From Candidatus Caldisaccharidevorator malaysiensis (GTDB lineage: Bacteria; Armatimonadota; Fervidibacteria; Fervidibacterales; Fervidibacteraceae): 55,151 nucleotides of DNA. How positions within the stretch are numbered: position 1 is the first letter of the stretch; each line of letters begins with the position of its first letter. The notes beneath the pieces were generated by a model, which ran no database searches, had not been told where the DNA came from, and was given only the letters and a program-made list of their open reading frames with translations. Positions 24,528-32,794 of this stretch are shown here, one piece after another. The translations under genes were made by a program, and so were the position numbers. The stretch spans positions 1 to 55,151 of the forward strand of contig JANXBO010000003.1 of the NCBI GenBank assembly GCA_025057575.1, given 5' to 3'.

Positions 24528-25364
24528 CTATGAAAGGCGCCGAAGAGCACGGATCAAGGACTTAGGGATGGCTGTCAAGCCACCCTGAAGGCGGATCCAA
24601 TGGAAAAGCCCTTCGTAATAGCCGGAGAAGTGACCGACATCAATCCTGATAGCCCCGTCCAAGCGCACGCAGAGAACCTTATGCCCTTGTTCCACCAGCC
24701 ATTGAACGGCATCGGTCAACTGAAACTCTCCGTTTCTTTTCTCAACGGTCGTGAGGGCTTGATAAATGAGGGGCGAAAAGAGGAACCTGGCAGCCAGAGC
24801 CAATCGGCTGGGTGCTTCTTGTGGTGACGGCTTCTCTACAATGCCCTTGATTGGGAAAAGGTCTTTCCTCCGAGACAAGGGCGCAACGATGCCATAGCGG
24901 CTAACCGCCTGCTTGGGCACGTGTTCCACTGCCAAAACCGCTGCAGGGCGCTCCGATTCATAGACGTCAATCATTTTCTTAATTAATGCCCCCCATTTTT
25001 TCTCCAAAATGACGCAATCGCCGTAAGCAACGATAAAGGGCGAGGAGCCGGTTACTTTTCTGGCTAACCGAACCGCATCGGCGGTCCCTAAGGGTTCTTT
25101 TTGATAGCCAAAGGTCAACGAGACGGGTCCATTGGGGCTGTTCAGTCGTGGTGCTCCAGAAGCCATAAAGTAATCTCTAATGTGCCTCTTAGACGGCGCA
25201 AGGATTAAGTGAAGGTGGCAGATCCCCGCCGCTGCTAATTCCTCAAGGACATACTGCAAAACGGGCTGGTAGCCCAAAGGCAACATCTCCTTGGCGATCA
25301 CTCTGGTCACCGGCCACAGTCGCGAACCCCGACCGGCCGCTGGGACCACTGCAATCTGGACCAT
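24528..25364 (-). CDS. galU: UTP-glucose-1-phosphate uridylyltransferase
   Basis: Makes UDP-glucose from UTP and glucose 1-phosphate. The N-terminal nucleotide loop is VVPAAGRGSRLWPVTRVIAKEMLPLGYQPVLQYV, followed by IVAYGDCVI, IVEKPSPQEAPSRLALAARFLF and the sugar-binding QLTDAVQWLVEQG. Length about 278 aa matches the GalU family; a glucose-1-phosphate thymidylyltransferase role cannot be excluded. ATG at 25364 is preferred over 25379 because GGAGG sits eight bases ahead. It lies 27 bp downstream of sfsA and 12 bp ahead of queE. Confidence 0.85.
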   Translation of the reverse strand: MVQIAVVPAAGRGSRLWPVTRVIAKEMLPLGYQPVLQYVLEELAAAGICHLHLILAPSKRHIRDYFMASGAPRLNSPNGPVSLTFGYQKEPLGTADAVRLARKVTGSSPFIVAYGDCVILEKKWGALIKKMIDVYESERPAAVLAVEHVPKQAVSRYGIVAPLSRRKDLFPIKGIVEKPSPQEAPSRLALAARFLFSPLIYQALTTVEKRNGEFQLTDAVQWLVEQGHKVLCVRLDGAIRIDVGHFSGYYEGLFHWIRLQGGLTAIPKSLIRALRRLS

Positions 25365-25391
25365 CGGCTCCGCCTCCAAAGACAGCCCCGC

Positions 25392-26114
25392 TCACGATTT
25401 GCAACTCTTCTTAGAGTTTGGCAGGGTCAAGCGCACCGGAACAGACCGAAGAATCCCAGCGCCCGATAGGGTCACCCAGCAACTGTAGGCTTTCACCAAA
25501 ACCCCCGATAAGAAAACCCGTCGCAGCAATTGGGCAAAAACAGGATCTGCCGTTTCGTTAGGACTAAAGTATTGAGCATCCGGTCGTTGAATGACAAAAA
25601 AGACCGCCGCTCGGGCTCCTTTTTGAACCAGGCTTTCAAGAACCTTTAAGTGGACTTGCCCCCGCTCCGTTGGAGCGTCCGGAAAGAGTGCCACTTTGCC
25701 GACAACGAGGGTCACCGACTTGGTTTCCACCCATAAGGGACCCCTTCGGCTCTTTACCAAAAGGTCCAAACGGTGCCCGTTAATGGTCACCTCCCTCTCG
25801 ATGCTTAACGGTTTGCCAAAGGGATGAAGACGACCGTCCCCCCACGCTTCCGAAAGAAGAACAGGGGGCAATCGGGCATCCACGCTTACCAAAGTTGGTC
25901 CATCTCGGCAAATCAAGAGGTCGTAACCCGTCTTTCGTTTCGGCGACGGACGAGGCACCAGCCAACATTCGTTGCGGAACCTCAAAACTTCTTCCAACCG
26001 TCCAGAGTTGGGCAGATGGGCACTGACAACACGGCCATCGTCCAGTTCCACAGAAACAGCGAACCGATTCCTTCTTTCCAGAAGGTATCCGTGAACGAGC
26101 GGTCCCCACTCCAT
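25392..26114 (-). CDS. sfsA: SfsA-family DNA-binding protein
   Basis: Family named for sugar fermentation stimulation, with a nuclease-like fold and DNA binding. Visible are the N-terminal RRNRFAVSVELDDG, AHLPNSGRLEEVL, the catalytic-looking WVETKSVTLVVG core and FPDAPTERGQVHLKVL, followed by AVFFVIQRPDAQYFSPNE. Residues and size (about 240) fit. ATG at 26114 is used; the longer frame from 26159 has no ribosome site. It heads the run sfsA-galU-queE-HAD-tyrS-MATE. The intergenic region to GH172 is 96 bp and divergent. Confidence 0.88.
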   Translation of the reverse strand: MEWGPLVHGYLLERRNRFAVSVELDDGRVVSAHLPNSGRLEEVLRFRNECWLVPRPSPKRKTGYDLLICRDGPTLVSVDARLPPVLLSEAWGDGRLHPFGKPLSIEREVTINGHRLDLLVKSRRGPLWVETKSVTLVVGKVALFPDAPTERGQVHLKVLESLVQKGARAAVFFVIQRPDAQYFSPNETADPVFAQLLRRVFLSGVLVKAYSCWVTLSGAGILRSVPVRLTLPNSKKSCKS

Positions 26115-26210
26115 CGGACAACCCTTATTGAAAGCCTGATCGGACTCAACCAGTGCCAAAATGTCCTGGGACGTGATTCTAATGACGATACCATTGAGAG
26201 GGGGCTGACG

Positions 26211-27275
26211 ATGGTGGAATGGTGGCGTTATTTGCTGGGAGGACTGGGGACTCTCCCCTTCCTTTCGGACGCGGAGACCCGATCTATTTCGGCTGAGAAC
26301 CCAACAGGCGAAAAGGGCGGGGGAGCCAAAGAAGTTCCCACTCCCGACAATCCGGCGTCAGAACTGGGCAAAGGATGGAAGGTGCGCCCCTGCATCACTT
26401 TGAAGGCGGGTGCAACCCATCAATTGGCTGACATTTCCGGTCCCGGCATCATTCAGCATATCTGGATCACCGTCTCCGAAAAAGCCTACCGAGAATGCGT
26501 CCTCACTTTCCGATGGGACGACGAGGAAACCCCGTCGGTGGAAGCGCCCTTAGGTGATTTCTTTTGTAACGGTCACGGGCTTCGTTACAATGTCAACGCT
26601 TTACCCATTGCTGTCAATCCGGTGGGCGGGTTTAACTGCTACTTCCCGATGCCCTTTCAAAAAAGGGCGCAGATTGCCATCCGTCACGACGGTCCTCAGG
26701 ACATCGGGGGGTTCTTCTATCAAATCACCTATAGCCTGCTGCCCCAACTTCCTCAGCCGGTCGGCTACTTTCACGCTCAATGGCGCCGGTCGCTGACGAC
26801 CCGCCAAAGACCCGAGCACACCATCTTGGACAATGTGAAGGGACAGGGGCATTATGTGGGAACTTTTCTCGCCTGGACCCAAATGTCGAACGGCTGGTGG
26901 GGTGAGGGGGAGATCAAGTTCTTTATAGACGGTGATGAAGAGCATCCGACCATCTGCGGGACGGGGACGGAGGACTACTTTGGCGGTGCCTGGGGCTTTG
27001 GTGGCTTAACCTACAGCACTGCCTTTCTCGGCTACCCTTATGCGAAAAGAGATGCCGGCGACGTGCCCCGCCATTGCCTTTATCGGTTTCACATCTTGGA
27101 TCCCATCCGGTTCCAAAGAGACCTCAAAGTCACCATCCAGGCTCTGGGATGGTATCCTTACGGGAAGTTTCAGCCTCTCACCGATGACATCGCCTCCGTC
27201 GCCTATTGGTATCAGACCGAGCCTCATTCCTCCTTCCCCCCACTCCCATCCTTGACAGAAAGGTTTCCTCGCTAA
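26211..27275 (+). CDS. DUF2961 / GH172-family protein
   Basis: DUF2961 proteins form glycoside hydrolase family 172, with a viral-capsid-like jelly-roll fold and trimeric assembly. Characteristic pieces are ISGPGIIQHIWITVSE, RWDDEETPSVEAPLGDFFCNGHG (acidic catalytic region), FNCYFPMPF, FFYQITYSLLP, FIDGDEEHPTICGTGTEDYFGGAWG, YRFHILDPIRFQRDLKVTIQ. The length of 354 aa is normal. The ATG at 26211 has GAGGGGG six bases ahead. The frame continues upstream to 25824, but that part lies antisense to sfsA and has no family similarity. The first residues (WWRYLLGGLGTLPFL) may be a signal or anchor. Substrate is unknown. Confidence 0.85.
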   Translation: MVEWWRYLLGGLGTLPFLSDAETRSISAENPTGEKGGGAKEVPTPDNPASELGKGWKVRPCITLKAGATHQLADISGPGIIQHIWITVSEKAYRECVLTFRWDDEETPSVEAPLGDFFCNGHGLRYNVNALPIAVNPVGGFNCYFPMPFQKRAQIAIRHDGPQDIGGFFYQITYSLLPQLPQPVGYFHAQWRRSLTTRQRPEHTILDNVKGQGHYVGTFLAWTQMSNGWWGEGEIKFFIDGDEEHPTICGTGTEDYFGGAWGFGGLTYSTAFLGYPYAKRDAGDVPRHCLYRFHILDPIRFQRDLKVTIQALGWYPYGKFQPLTDDIASVAYWYQTEPHSSFPPLPSLTERFPR

Positions 27276-27283
27276 AACTTCTT

Positions 27284-27312
27284 TTGACACCGATCAGAAA
27301 GTTCGTTACACT
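27284..27312 (+). promoter_or_regulatory. sigma-A promoter of the cold-shock gene
   Basis: TTGACA (27284-27289), a 17-bp spacer, and TACACT (27307-27312): a perfect -35 and a 4/6 -10, ahead of a GGAGGGAGGA ribosome site and the GTG start at 27353. Transcription should start near 27319, giving a leader of about 34 nt. This is much shorter than the long cold-responsive leader of E. coli cspA. Confidence 0.7.
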
Positions 27313-27352
27313 TTTGCGACAATAGCGGAGAGGAAACGGAGGGAGGAAAGCA

Positions 27353-27583
27353 GTGGCTGTTGGGCGGGTGAAGTGGTTTAGCGACCAAAAGGGCTATGGC
27401 TTCATTGAGCACGAGGGCGGAAAGGACCTTTTTGTTCATTTCTCTTCTATTCAAGCGCAAGGATACCGAACTTTAAAAGAGGGTCAAATCGTTCAGTTTG
27501 ACATCATAGAGACCGATCGGGGTCCAAGAGCCGTAAATGTGCGTGTGATCGGTGAGGACACAAAACAAAAACTTACCTTTTGA
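27353..27583 (+). CDS. csp: cold-shock domain protein
   Basis: A 76-residue OB-fold single-stranded nucleic-acid-binding protein. RNP1 ([11 protein letters not shown]) and RNP2 (LFVHFSSI) are intact, as is VKWFSDQ at the N-terminus, which carries the conserved Trp. GTG at 27353 follows GGAGGGAGGA. It acts as an RNA chaperone. The next gene starts 31 bp after the stop in the same direction, possibly as read-through. Confidence 0.93.
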   Translation: MAVGRVKWFSDQKGYGFIEHEGGKDLFVHFSSIQAQGYRTLKEGQIVQFDIIETDRGPRAVNVRVIGEDTKQKLTF

Positions 27584-27614
27584 ACGCTGGAACCTTTTTC
27601 CTGAGGAAATTGTT

Positions 27615-28271
27615 ATGAGCCGGGCATTTTGGGGTTTTGCGGTTGGAACGGTATTCGTTTTGTCCTTGTCGGGCTGCACAGAAGTCCACACTTATGTGGG
27701 ACCGAGAGGGGCGATCACCCAAGAGGTCAAAATCTCCGTCCCCCAACGCTTTGCCGAGGGCGTTAAGGTCATCACCGAAAAACTTTTGGGAACGGGCTGG
27801 CGAGTCCGGGTGGACGGACGGGGTGAAGTCTGGTCGGTCAGAGCGTGGCGACGCTTCTCTGCCGATCCAGAGGGCCGACCTCTTCCTGGGGTCTCCTTCA
27901 AGTTCAAGAGAGTGAACCATTGGTTCCGAGCGACCTATCAGTTGCAAGCCCACTACGATCCCAAGGAACTTTTCGTTACGGAGGCAGAACAGGCTCTTTT
28001 GGCTAATGTCACGGCGACGGTCTATATCCATATGCCGGGGACCGTGCGCGCCGATCTGTCCAACGTGCAGGCTGATGCGTCGGGTGTGGTATCGTTGGAA
28101 CTCAATCCCCTCCGACCGGCGACTGTTCAACTAACCTCTGTCGGTGTTCTTTGGTGGCGGGTCGGTCTGCTTCTTGTGGTGATCGGGATCATTTTGTTCC
28201 TCGTCGCTCCCTATATCCCCCGCATCCTGGCACTGGTGCGACCGGTCCGCATTCGGGTTGTAGAAGAATAG
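27615..28271 (+). CDS. lipoprotein with C-terminal transmembrane helix
   Basis: A lipobox is seen in VFVLSLSGCTE (Cys near residue 20), so the N-terminus is lipid-anchored. Residues about 25-180 form an uncharacterised beta-rich domain. Near the C-terminus is a strong transmembrane segment (WWRVGLLLVVIGIILFLVAPYI), followed by a basic end. A lipid anchor at one end and a membrane helix at the other make the protein bitopic. ATG at 27615 follows TGAGGAAA; the longer frame from 27552 is not supported. It is unrecognised and sits 7 bp ahead of the TatD-type gene. Confidence 0.65.
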   Translation: MSRAFWGFAVGTVFVLSLSGCTEVHTYVGPRGAITQEVKISVPQRFAEGVKVITEKLLGTGWRVRVDGRGEVWSVRAWRRFSADPEGRPLPGVSFKFKRVNHWFRATYQLQAHYDPKELFVTEAEQALLANVTATVYIHMPGTVRADLSNVQADASGVVSLELNPLRPATVQLTSVGVLWWRVGLLLVVIGIILFLVAPYIPRILALVRPVRIRVVEE

Positions 28272-28278
28272 GTCATCG

Positions 28279-29124
28279 TTGACCGTGTGCCTGGTAGATA
28301 GCCATTGCCATCTAAATCATCCCGTCTTTTCCAACGACCTACCGCAAGTGGTGGCGCACGCGAGGGAAGCGGGTATTGCAGCGATTGTCAATGTCGGATA
28401 TGATCTGCTATCTTCCCAGACCGCCATCCAGCAAGCGGCGACTTATTCGGTTGACGGTTTCATTGTCGTGGCGACAATCGGGCTTCATCCCCATCACGCC
28501 GACCAATGGGATCACGATCTTGCCCGAAAACTGCGGGCATTGGCGAGGGATGCCAATGTGGTCGCCGTCGGTGAATGTGGTCTTGACTTTTACCGGTCAC
28601 CCGTTTCTCCTGCGGTTCAAGAGAAAGCCTTCCAAGGTCAACTGGAGGTGGCGGCTCTCTTCAATCTTCCCGTCGTTCTTCACATCCGAGATGCCTATCA
28701 AGAAGTCCTTCGGATTCTTGATCAATTCGGTCATCAAAGCCTTTGCGGGGTCGCCCACTGCTTTACGGGGACTGAAGAGGATGCTTGGGGCTTCTTAGAA
28801 AAAGGTTTCTTCATCGGTCTGACGGGTATCGTCACACACCCCAAGAAAAGTGACCTGGTCCGGCAGGTGGCGGCAAAACTGCCAATGGAGCGGTTGTTGG
28901 TAGAAACCGATGCCCCTTACATTGCCCCCCACCCTTACCGAGGGAAAAGGAACGAGCCCGCTAATCTTTCTCTGATCGTTCAAGAGGTCGCCAGAGTGCG
29001 CTCTTTACCGACGCATCAGGTTGCCCGCCTGACAGCCGAAAATGCTCAGCGCCTCTTCAACCTACTAAAAAAGCGAAACGGTCAGGAGGGTCTTTCCCTC
29101 CCCTCCCACCGAGGGACGAGGTGA
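28279..29124 (+). CDS. tatD: TatD-family metal-dependent hydrolase
   Basis: TIM-barrel metallohydrolase; family members are 3'-5' DNA exonucleases or D-aminoacyl-tRNA deacylase-like. Metal motif VDSHCHLNH starts the barrel. IGLHPHHAD, VAVGECGLDFYRS (catalytic Glu), LHIRDA, CGVAHCFTG and VETDAPYIAPHPYRGKRNEP (signature) follow. Length 281 aa is slightly above the usual 260. The start is TTG at 28279 or GTG at 28285. The last 43 bases overlap the convergent ubiX gene. Confidence 0.92.
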   Translation: MTVCLVDSHCHLNHPVFSNDLPQVVAHAREAGIAAIVNVGYDLLSSQTAIQQAATYSVDGFIVVATIGLHPHHADQWDHDLARKLRALARDANVVAVGECGLDFYRSPVSPAVQEKAFQGQLEVAALFNLPVVLHIRDAYQEVLRILDQFGHQSLCGVAHCFTGTEEDAWGFLEKGFFIGLTGIVTHPKKSDLVRQVAAKLPMERLLVETDAPYIAPHPYRGKRNEPANLSLIVQEVARVRSLPTHQVARLTAENAQRLFNLLKKRNGQEGLSLPSHRGTR

Positions 29125-29684
29125 ACCGTTATCTTCAAGTGGTCGCAAACTCTTTGGACGATGAAGTCAACCAGGTCCAAGATGTTTTGGGGCTGGTGAT
29201 AGAAGCCGGGGTTGGCGTCCACAATGGTGGCGCCCGCTTCCGTGACCGCCACCATATTTCTTAAGGTAACCAGGCTCAAGGGAGTCTCTCGGGTCACCAA
29301 AATGAGGGGCTTTCGCTCTTTCAGCATCACCTGAGCAGCCCGAGCAATCAGGTCATCAGCCAGACCGATCGCCACTTTCGCCAGTGTGTTGGTGCTGCAG
29401 GGGACGATCGCCATTCCGTGGTAACCGGCGGAACCGCTGGCGGGGGGCGCCGCCAGGTCTTCGGGATGGTAAGCCTGCACCTTTGGGCTCTGAATGCCCA
29501 GAGCCGACAGATTGGGTCTTCGGATACTGACATTGATCCCCAACTCGTGATTCAACAACATCCGACCCTGCTCCGAAATGATCAGAGCCAAATGCTCCAC
29601 GGAAGGCTCCTCGGACAAAACCTGCAGGACCCTTTGAGCGTAAAGAGCACCGCTGGCTCCCGTAATGGCGACAATCAATTTCAT
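29082..29684 (-). CDS. ubiX: flavin prenyltransferase
   Basis: UbiX/Pad1 family, which builds prenylated FMN, the cofactor of UbiD decarboxylases. FMN-binding core MKLIVAITGASGALYAQRVLQVL is at the N-terminus. Later come HGMAIVPCSTNTLAKVAIGLADDLIARAAQVMLKERKPLILVTRETPLS, the most conserved block of the family, and a C-terminal helix region (NILDLVDFIVQRVCDHL). Size of 200 aa is typical. No ubiD gene lies in the window. It overlaps the end of the tatD-type gene by 43 bp. Confidence 0.92.
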   Translation of the reverse strand: MKLIVAITGASGALYAQRVLQVLSEEPSVEHLALIISEQGRMLLNHELGINVSIRRPNLSALGIQSPKVQAYHPEDLAAPPASGSAGYHGMAIVPCSTNTLAKVAIGLADDLIARAAQVMLKERKPLILVTRETPLSLVTLRNMVAVTEAGATIVDANPGFYHQPQNILDLVDFIVQRVCDHLKITVHLVPRWEGRERPS

Positions 29685-29765
29685 CTTGTCAAATCCCTGC
29701 CAAATTATGGGCAGGGAAAATTATGAGTCAGGGACAGTCCATTAATCGGTTGGGAGGTCACGATC

Positions 29766-30230
29766 GTGACAGCGAAAGACCAAGAATTTGCTTCTCTTGA
29801 GTGGTTGTATCAAGAGATCATCTTGGATCATTTCAAAAGACCGAGGAATATGGGAACGGTGGACGGTGCCGATGTCAGTGAAGAGGAGGACAACCCCTTT
29901 TGCGGTGACCGGATCGGAGTCCAGTTGAAAATCCGAAACGGCGTTTTGGAGCAAGTTCGCTTTTCGGGTCGGGGCTGTGCCATCAGCCAGGCATCGGCGT
30001 CTATGATGACCGAAAAAGTGACGGGAATGACGGTCCAAGAGGCGCTGGAATTCGCCGAGGAATTCCGAAAGGCAATGCGGGGCGACAAGCCGTTTCCGCA
30101 AGAGGGACAATGGGACGACCTGGATGCCCTGCGGGGCGTTCGGGACTTTCCCGTCCGCATCAAATGCGCCACCTTGGCATGGGATGTCCTTCAGAGAAGT
30201 TTGATGAAGTGGTTGCATCAGAAAAGTTAG
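29766..30230 (+). CDS. sufU: SUF-type iron-sulfur scaffold protein
   Basis: NifU/IscU-fold scaffold of the SUF pathway. The three cysteine loci are present: NPFCGDR, GCAISQASASMM and IKCATLAW. Between them lies the longer insertion typical of SufU (near residues 90-125). Length 154 aa fits. GTG at 29766 has GGGAGG eight bases ahead. No sufBCDS genes lie next to it here, so it is an isolated copy. It may supply the HesB/IscA-family carrier at 17555. Confidence 0.92.
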   Translation: MTAKDQEFASLEWLYQEIILDHFKRPRNMGTVDGADVSEEEDNPFCGDRIGVQLKIRNGVLEQVRFSGRGCAISQASASMMTEKVTGMTVQEALEFAEEFRKAMRGDKPFPQEGQWDDLDALRGVRDFPVRIKCATLAWDVLQRSLMKWLHQKS

Positions 30231-30294
30231 TGCTCCCGTCAAATGAGATTTCTTTGAGATAGGACAGAGCCTTGGAAGGCTAAAACAACCATCG

Positions 30295-32643
30295 TCACTG
30301 ACATCGGGAGTAGCCACAGAAGAGACAGTTCTCACAGCCCCCTGAATAGATCAACGGTTCGCCACAACGAGGGCAGAGTTCTCCCGAGACTTTGGCACCG
30401 TGAGCGTGAAGGAGATGGGTGAGTTCTTGACGAATGGGTGAGAGAGGGGATTGCTGATCGTTTTGGGGTGAGATGCCCGAAGGCCCATTGCCCTGCAACC
30501 CGCGAGGCGGCTGAGAAGTTCCTTTCAGGAACATCGCCAAGGCTTTTGCAACGGCATCTGGCACCGACAAAACCACAGTGCCATTTTCTTGGCGAGTGGG
30601 CAGGCTGCTTTTGATTTCCGATAACTGATCAACGATGACCTCGGGTGCCACTCCGGAACGCAGCGCCAGTGAGATGAGGCGACCGATGGCTTCGGCGAAC
30701 GCCATCGCACTGGAACCGGATTTGGCTAATTGCAGGAAAACCTCCTGAGGTCCTTCGTCATCGGCATTGACCGTTACATAGACATTCCCCATCTCGGTTT
30801 TCATCTTGTACGTCTTTCCGACCAGCATCAGGGCTCGGGGTTTGGGACGCAGCCCCGTCCGTCTTTGTTGAGCATACTCTTCAGTGATCAACACCCCTTC
30901 TCGGCTTCCTTCCCGATAGACCGTTATCCCTTTGCAACCCAGTTTCCAAGCGAGAAAGTAAATCCTTTCCACTTCCTGAGGACTGATAGTATTGGGTAGG
31001 TTAACGGTGCTGCTGATGGACTGGTCAATGTGGGACTGAATGACCGCCTGCATCCGAACCCTCATTTCGGGGGCAATTTGATGAGCGGTGACAAAAAAGT
31101 CGGGCAAGTCATCGGCTGAACTAATACCCATCTTTTTCATATAGCGCGCCACGACCGGATGGAAGACTTGAAACTCACTTTGGCTCAACGATTCACTCCG
31201 GCGGGTGTAGGAAAGGGCGAAGATCGGTTCAATCCCACTGGTAACCCCTGCTAATGCAGCACCCGAACCGACGGGCGGAACCGTTAAGACACAAACATTC
31301 CGCAAACCTTCCTTAGCAATCCGTGCCTGCAATTCCTTGGGCAACCGCTCTTTGATGAAGCCCATTTGAAGGTGCTTTTCCGGATCAAACTTGGGGAACG
31401 AACCTCTCTCTTTTGCTAAATTAACGGACTCATCATACGCCCAGCACTTGATCCGATGAAACAGATCGTCAATCAATTCCAGTGCGTCGTCCGTATCATA
31501 CTTGACGGAGAGAAGTGCCAGCATATCACCGAGACCGGTGAAACCAACACCAACCCGCCGTTCGGCGGCTGCCATTTCCTTTTGTTGGGTTAGGGGAAAG
31601 CGATCGTGGATGATGGAGTAGGTGATGACGTTGTCAAGGAAGCGAACCGCATACCGGATCGCTTTTTCCAGCGCCTCGTAGTCAATTTGAGCGTCGGGTG
31701 TAAACTCTCCTTGGACAAACTGCGCTAAGTTCACATTGCCCAAGTTGCAGTTACCATACCCTGGCAGCGGCTCTTCGGCGCACGGGTTAGTGGAGATCAC
31801 ATTCATTCCGTTGTATTCGCTGGTGCTGTAGCGCTTGACATTGGACCAGAAAATACAACCAGGTTCGGCACTGGACCAGGCGTTGTGAATCAACTTATCC
31901 CAAACTTCTCTCGCCTTGACGGTCCGCCGGATTTCAAAGTAGTCACCCTGAAAAGATAATTCAAACTTACCGTCTCTTTGAACGCTTTCCATTAAGTCGT
32001 CGGTAACGCGCACGGAGATGTTGGCATAGCGCACCCTCCGCCTCTCTGGATCATTTTTGATATCAATGAACGCTAAGACATCGGGATGATCGTCCGCAAT
32101 GGTGATCATCAGGGCACCTCTTCTTCCGTGCTGACCGATGGTTCCGGTCACTAGTGAGAAGAGTTCCATAAAGGAGACGGCACCTGTGGATGTCCTGGCA
32201 GCGTTGCGGACAGGAGCGCCCGCCGGTCGCAGGACCGATATGTCCACCCCCACCCCGCCTCCGTAAGAGTAGGTGCGGGCCATCTCCTTAGCACATTCAA
32301 AAATTCCTTCCAAAGAGTCTTCCTTAATGGGCAGGACATAGCAATTAAAGAGAGTGATCTTGCGCGGGTTGCCCGCTCCGTAAAGGATCCGACCTCCCGG
32401 AATAAACCGGAAGTCCGAGACCAGCCATAAGAAACGATCATACCAGATTCTTCTTAATTCCTCCGTCTCTTCTACAGAGGACATCTCTCTCGCTAACCGT
32501 TCCCACATCTGCTCAGGGGTCATTTCCAAAGGAGAGCCGTCCAGGTCCCTCAGGGCGTATTTCTCAAAGAAAACCCGTGCCCTCAACTGGTCACCTGCAA
32601 ACCAGTCCAGTGTCTGCTGAGGAATGTCAACGGTGACGGTCAT
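30295..32643 (-). CDS. nrdJ: adenosylcobalamin-dependent ribonucleotide reductase
   Basis: Class II RNR making deoxyribonucleotides without oxygen dependence. The first redox cysteine is in LFNCYVLP (near residue 101). The radical-site block is STNPCAEEPLPGYGNCNLGNVNLAQF (Asn, Cys and Glu at about 286-290). VPPVGSGAALAGVTSGIEP follows. The C-terminus has a zinc-binding CPRC..CENCLFCGYSRC module. ATG at 32643 is chosen because AGGAGGGG is eight bases ahead; the longer frame from 32754 crosses the regulatory boxes. Length is then 782 aa. Upstream is a NrdR operator pair. It depends on cobalamin, and no B12 genes are in the window. Confidence 0.95.
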   Translation of the reverse strand: MTVTVDIPQQTLDWFAGDQLRARVFFEKYALRDLDGSPLEMTPEQMWERLAREMSSVEETEELRRIWYDRFLWLVSDFRFIPGGRILYGAGNPRKITLFNCYVLPIKEDSLEGIFECAKEMARTYSYGGGVGVDISVLRPAGAPVRNAARTSTGAVSFMELFSLVTGTIGQHGRRGALMITIADDHPDVLAFIDIKNDPERRRVRYANISVRVTDDLMESVQRDGKFELSFQGDYFEIRRTVKAREVWDKLIHNAWSSAEPGCIFWSNVKRYSTSEYNGMNVISTNPCAEEPLPGYGNCNLGNVNLAQFVQGEFTPDAQIDYEALEKAIRYAVRFLDNVITYSIIHDRFPLTQQKEMAAAERRVGVGFTGLGDMLALLSVKYDTDDALELIDDLFHRIKCWAYDESVNLAKERGSFPKFDPEKHLQMGFIKERLPKELQARIAKEGLRNVCVLTVPPVGSGAALAGVTSGIEPIFALSYTRRSESLSQSEFQVFHPVVARYMKKMGISSADDLPDFFVTAHQIAPEMRVRMQAVIQSHIDQSISSTVNLPNTISPQEVERIYFLAWKLGCKGITVYREGSREGVLITEEYAQQRRTGLRPKPRALMLVGKTYKMKTEMGNVYVTVNADDEGPQEVFLQLAKSGSSAMAFAEAIGRLISLALRSGVAPEVIVDQLSEIKSSLPTRQENGTVVLSVPDAVAKALAMFLKGTSQPPRGLQGNGPSGISPQNDQQSPLSPIRQELTHLLHAHGAKVSGELCPRCGEPLIYSGGCENCLFCGYSRCQ

Positions 32644-32671
32644 TTTCCAAGCCCCTCCTGTCTCCTTGATA

Positions 32672-32718
32672 CCACAATATGTTGTGGTGAGTTCACCGAA
32701 GGACCCAACATCTCGTAT
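32672..32718 (-). promoter_or_regulatory. tandem NrdR boxes upstream of nrdJ
   Basis: Box 1, CCACAATATGTTGTGG (32672-32687), lies in a perfect dyad of flanks ACCACAA and TTGTGGT. It matches the NrdR consensus acaCwAtATaTwGtgt at about 13 of 16 positions. Box 2, ACCCAACATCTCGTAT (32703-32718), matches about 11 of 16. The gap of 15 bp gives the 31-bp centre-to-centre spacing usual for NrdR pairs. They lie 29-75 bp ahead of the nrdJ start. NrdR itself is not in the window. Confidence 0.7.
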
Positions 32719-32794
32719 GACCCAATTCTGGAGGAAATTTGACCTCGTCGTCAAGAGGTTTTTGAAATGAATTTGGTCCTTCTGAGCGGGTTTT

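Noticed and set aside
25824-26210. N-terminal extension of the GH172 frame
   Set aside because: It lies antisense to the well-supported sfsA gene, has no family similarity and no ribosome site; the ATG at 26211 is preferred.
30231-30294. Terminator between sufU and nrdJ
   Set aside because: AGCCTT/AAGGCT has only a two-base loop and no T-run on either strand, so it is not called.
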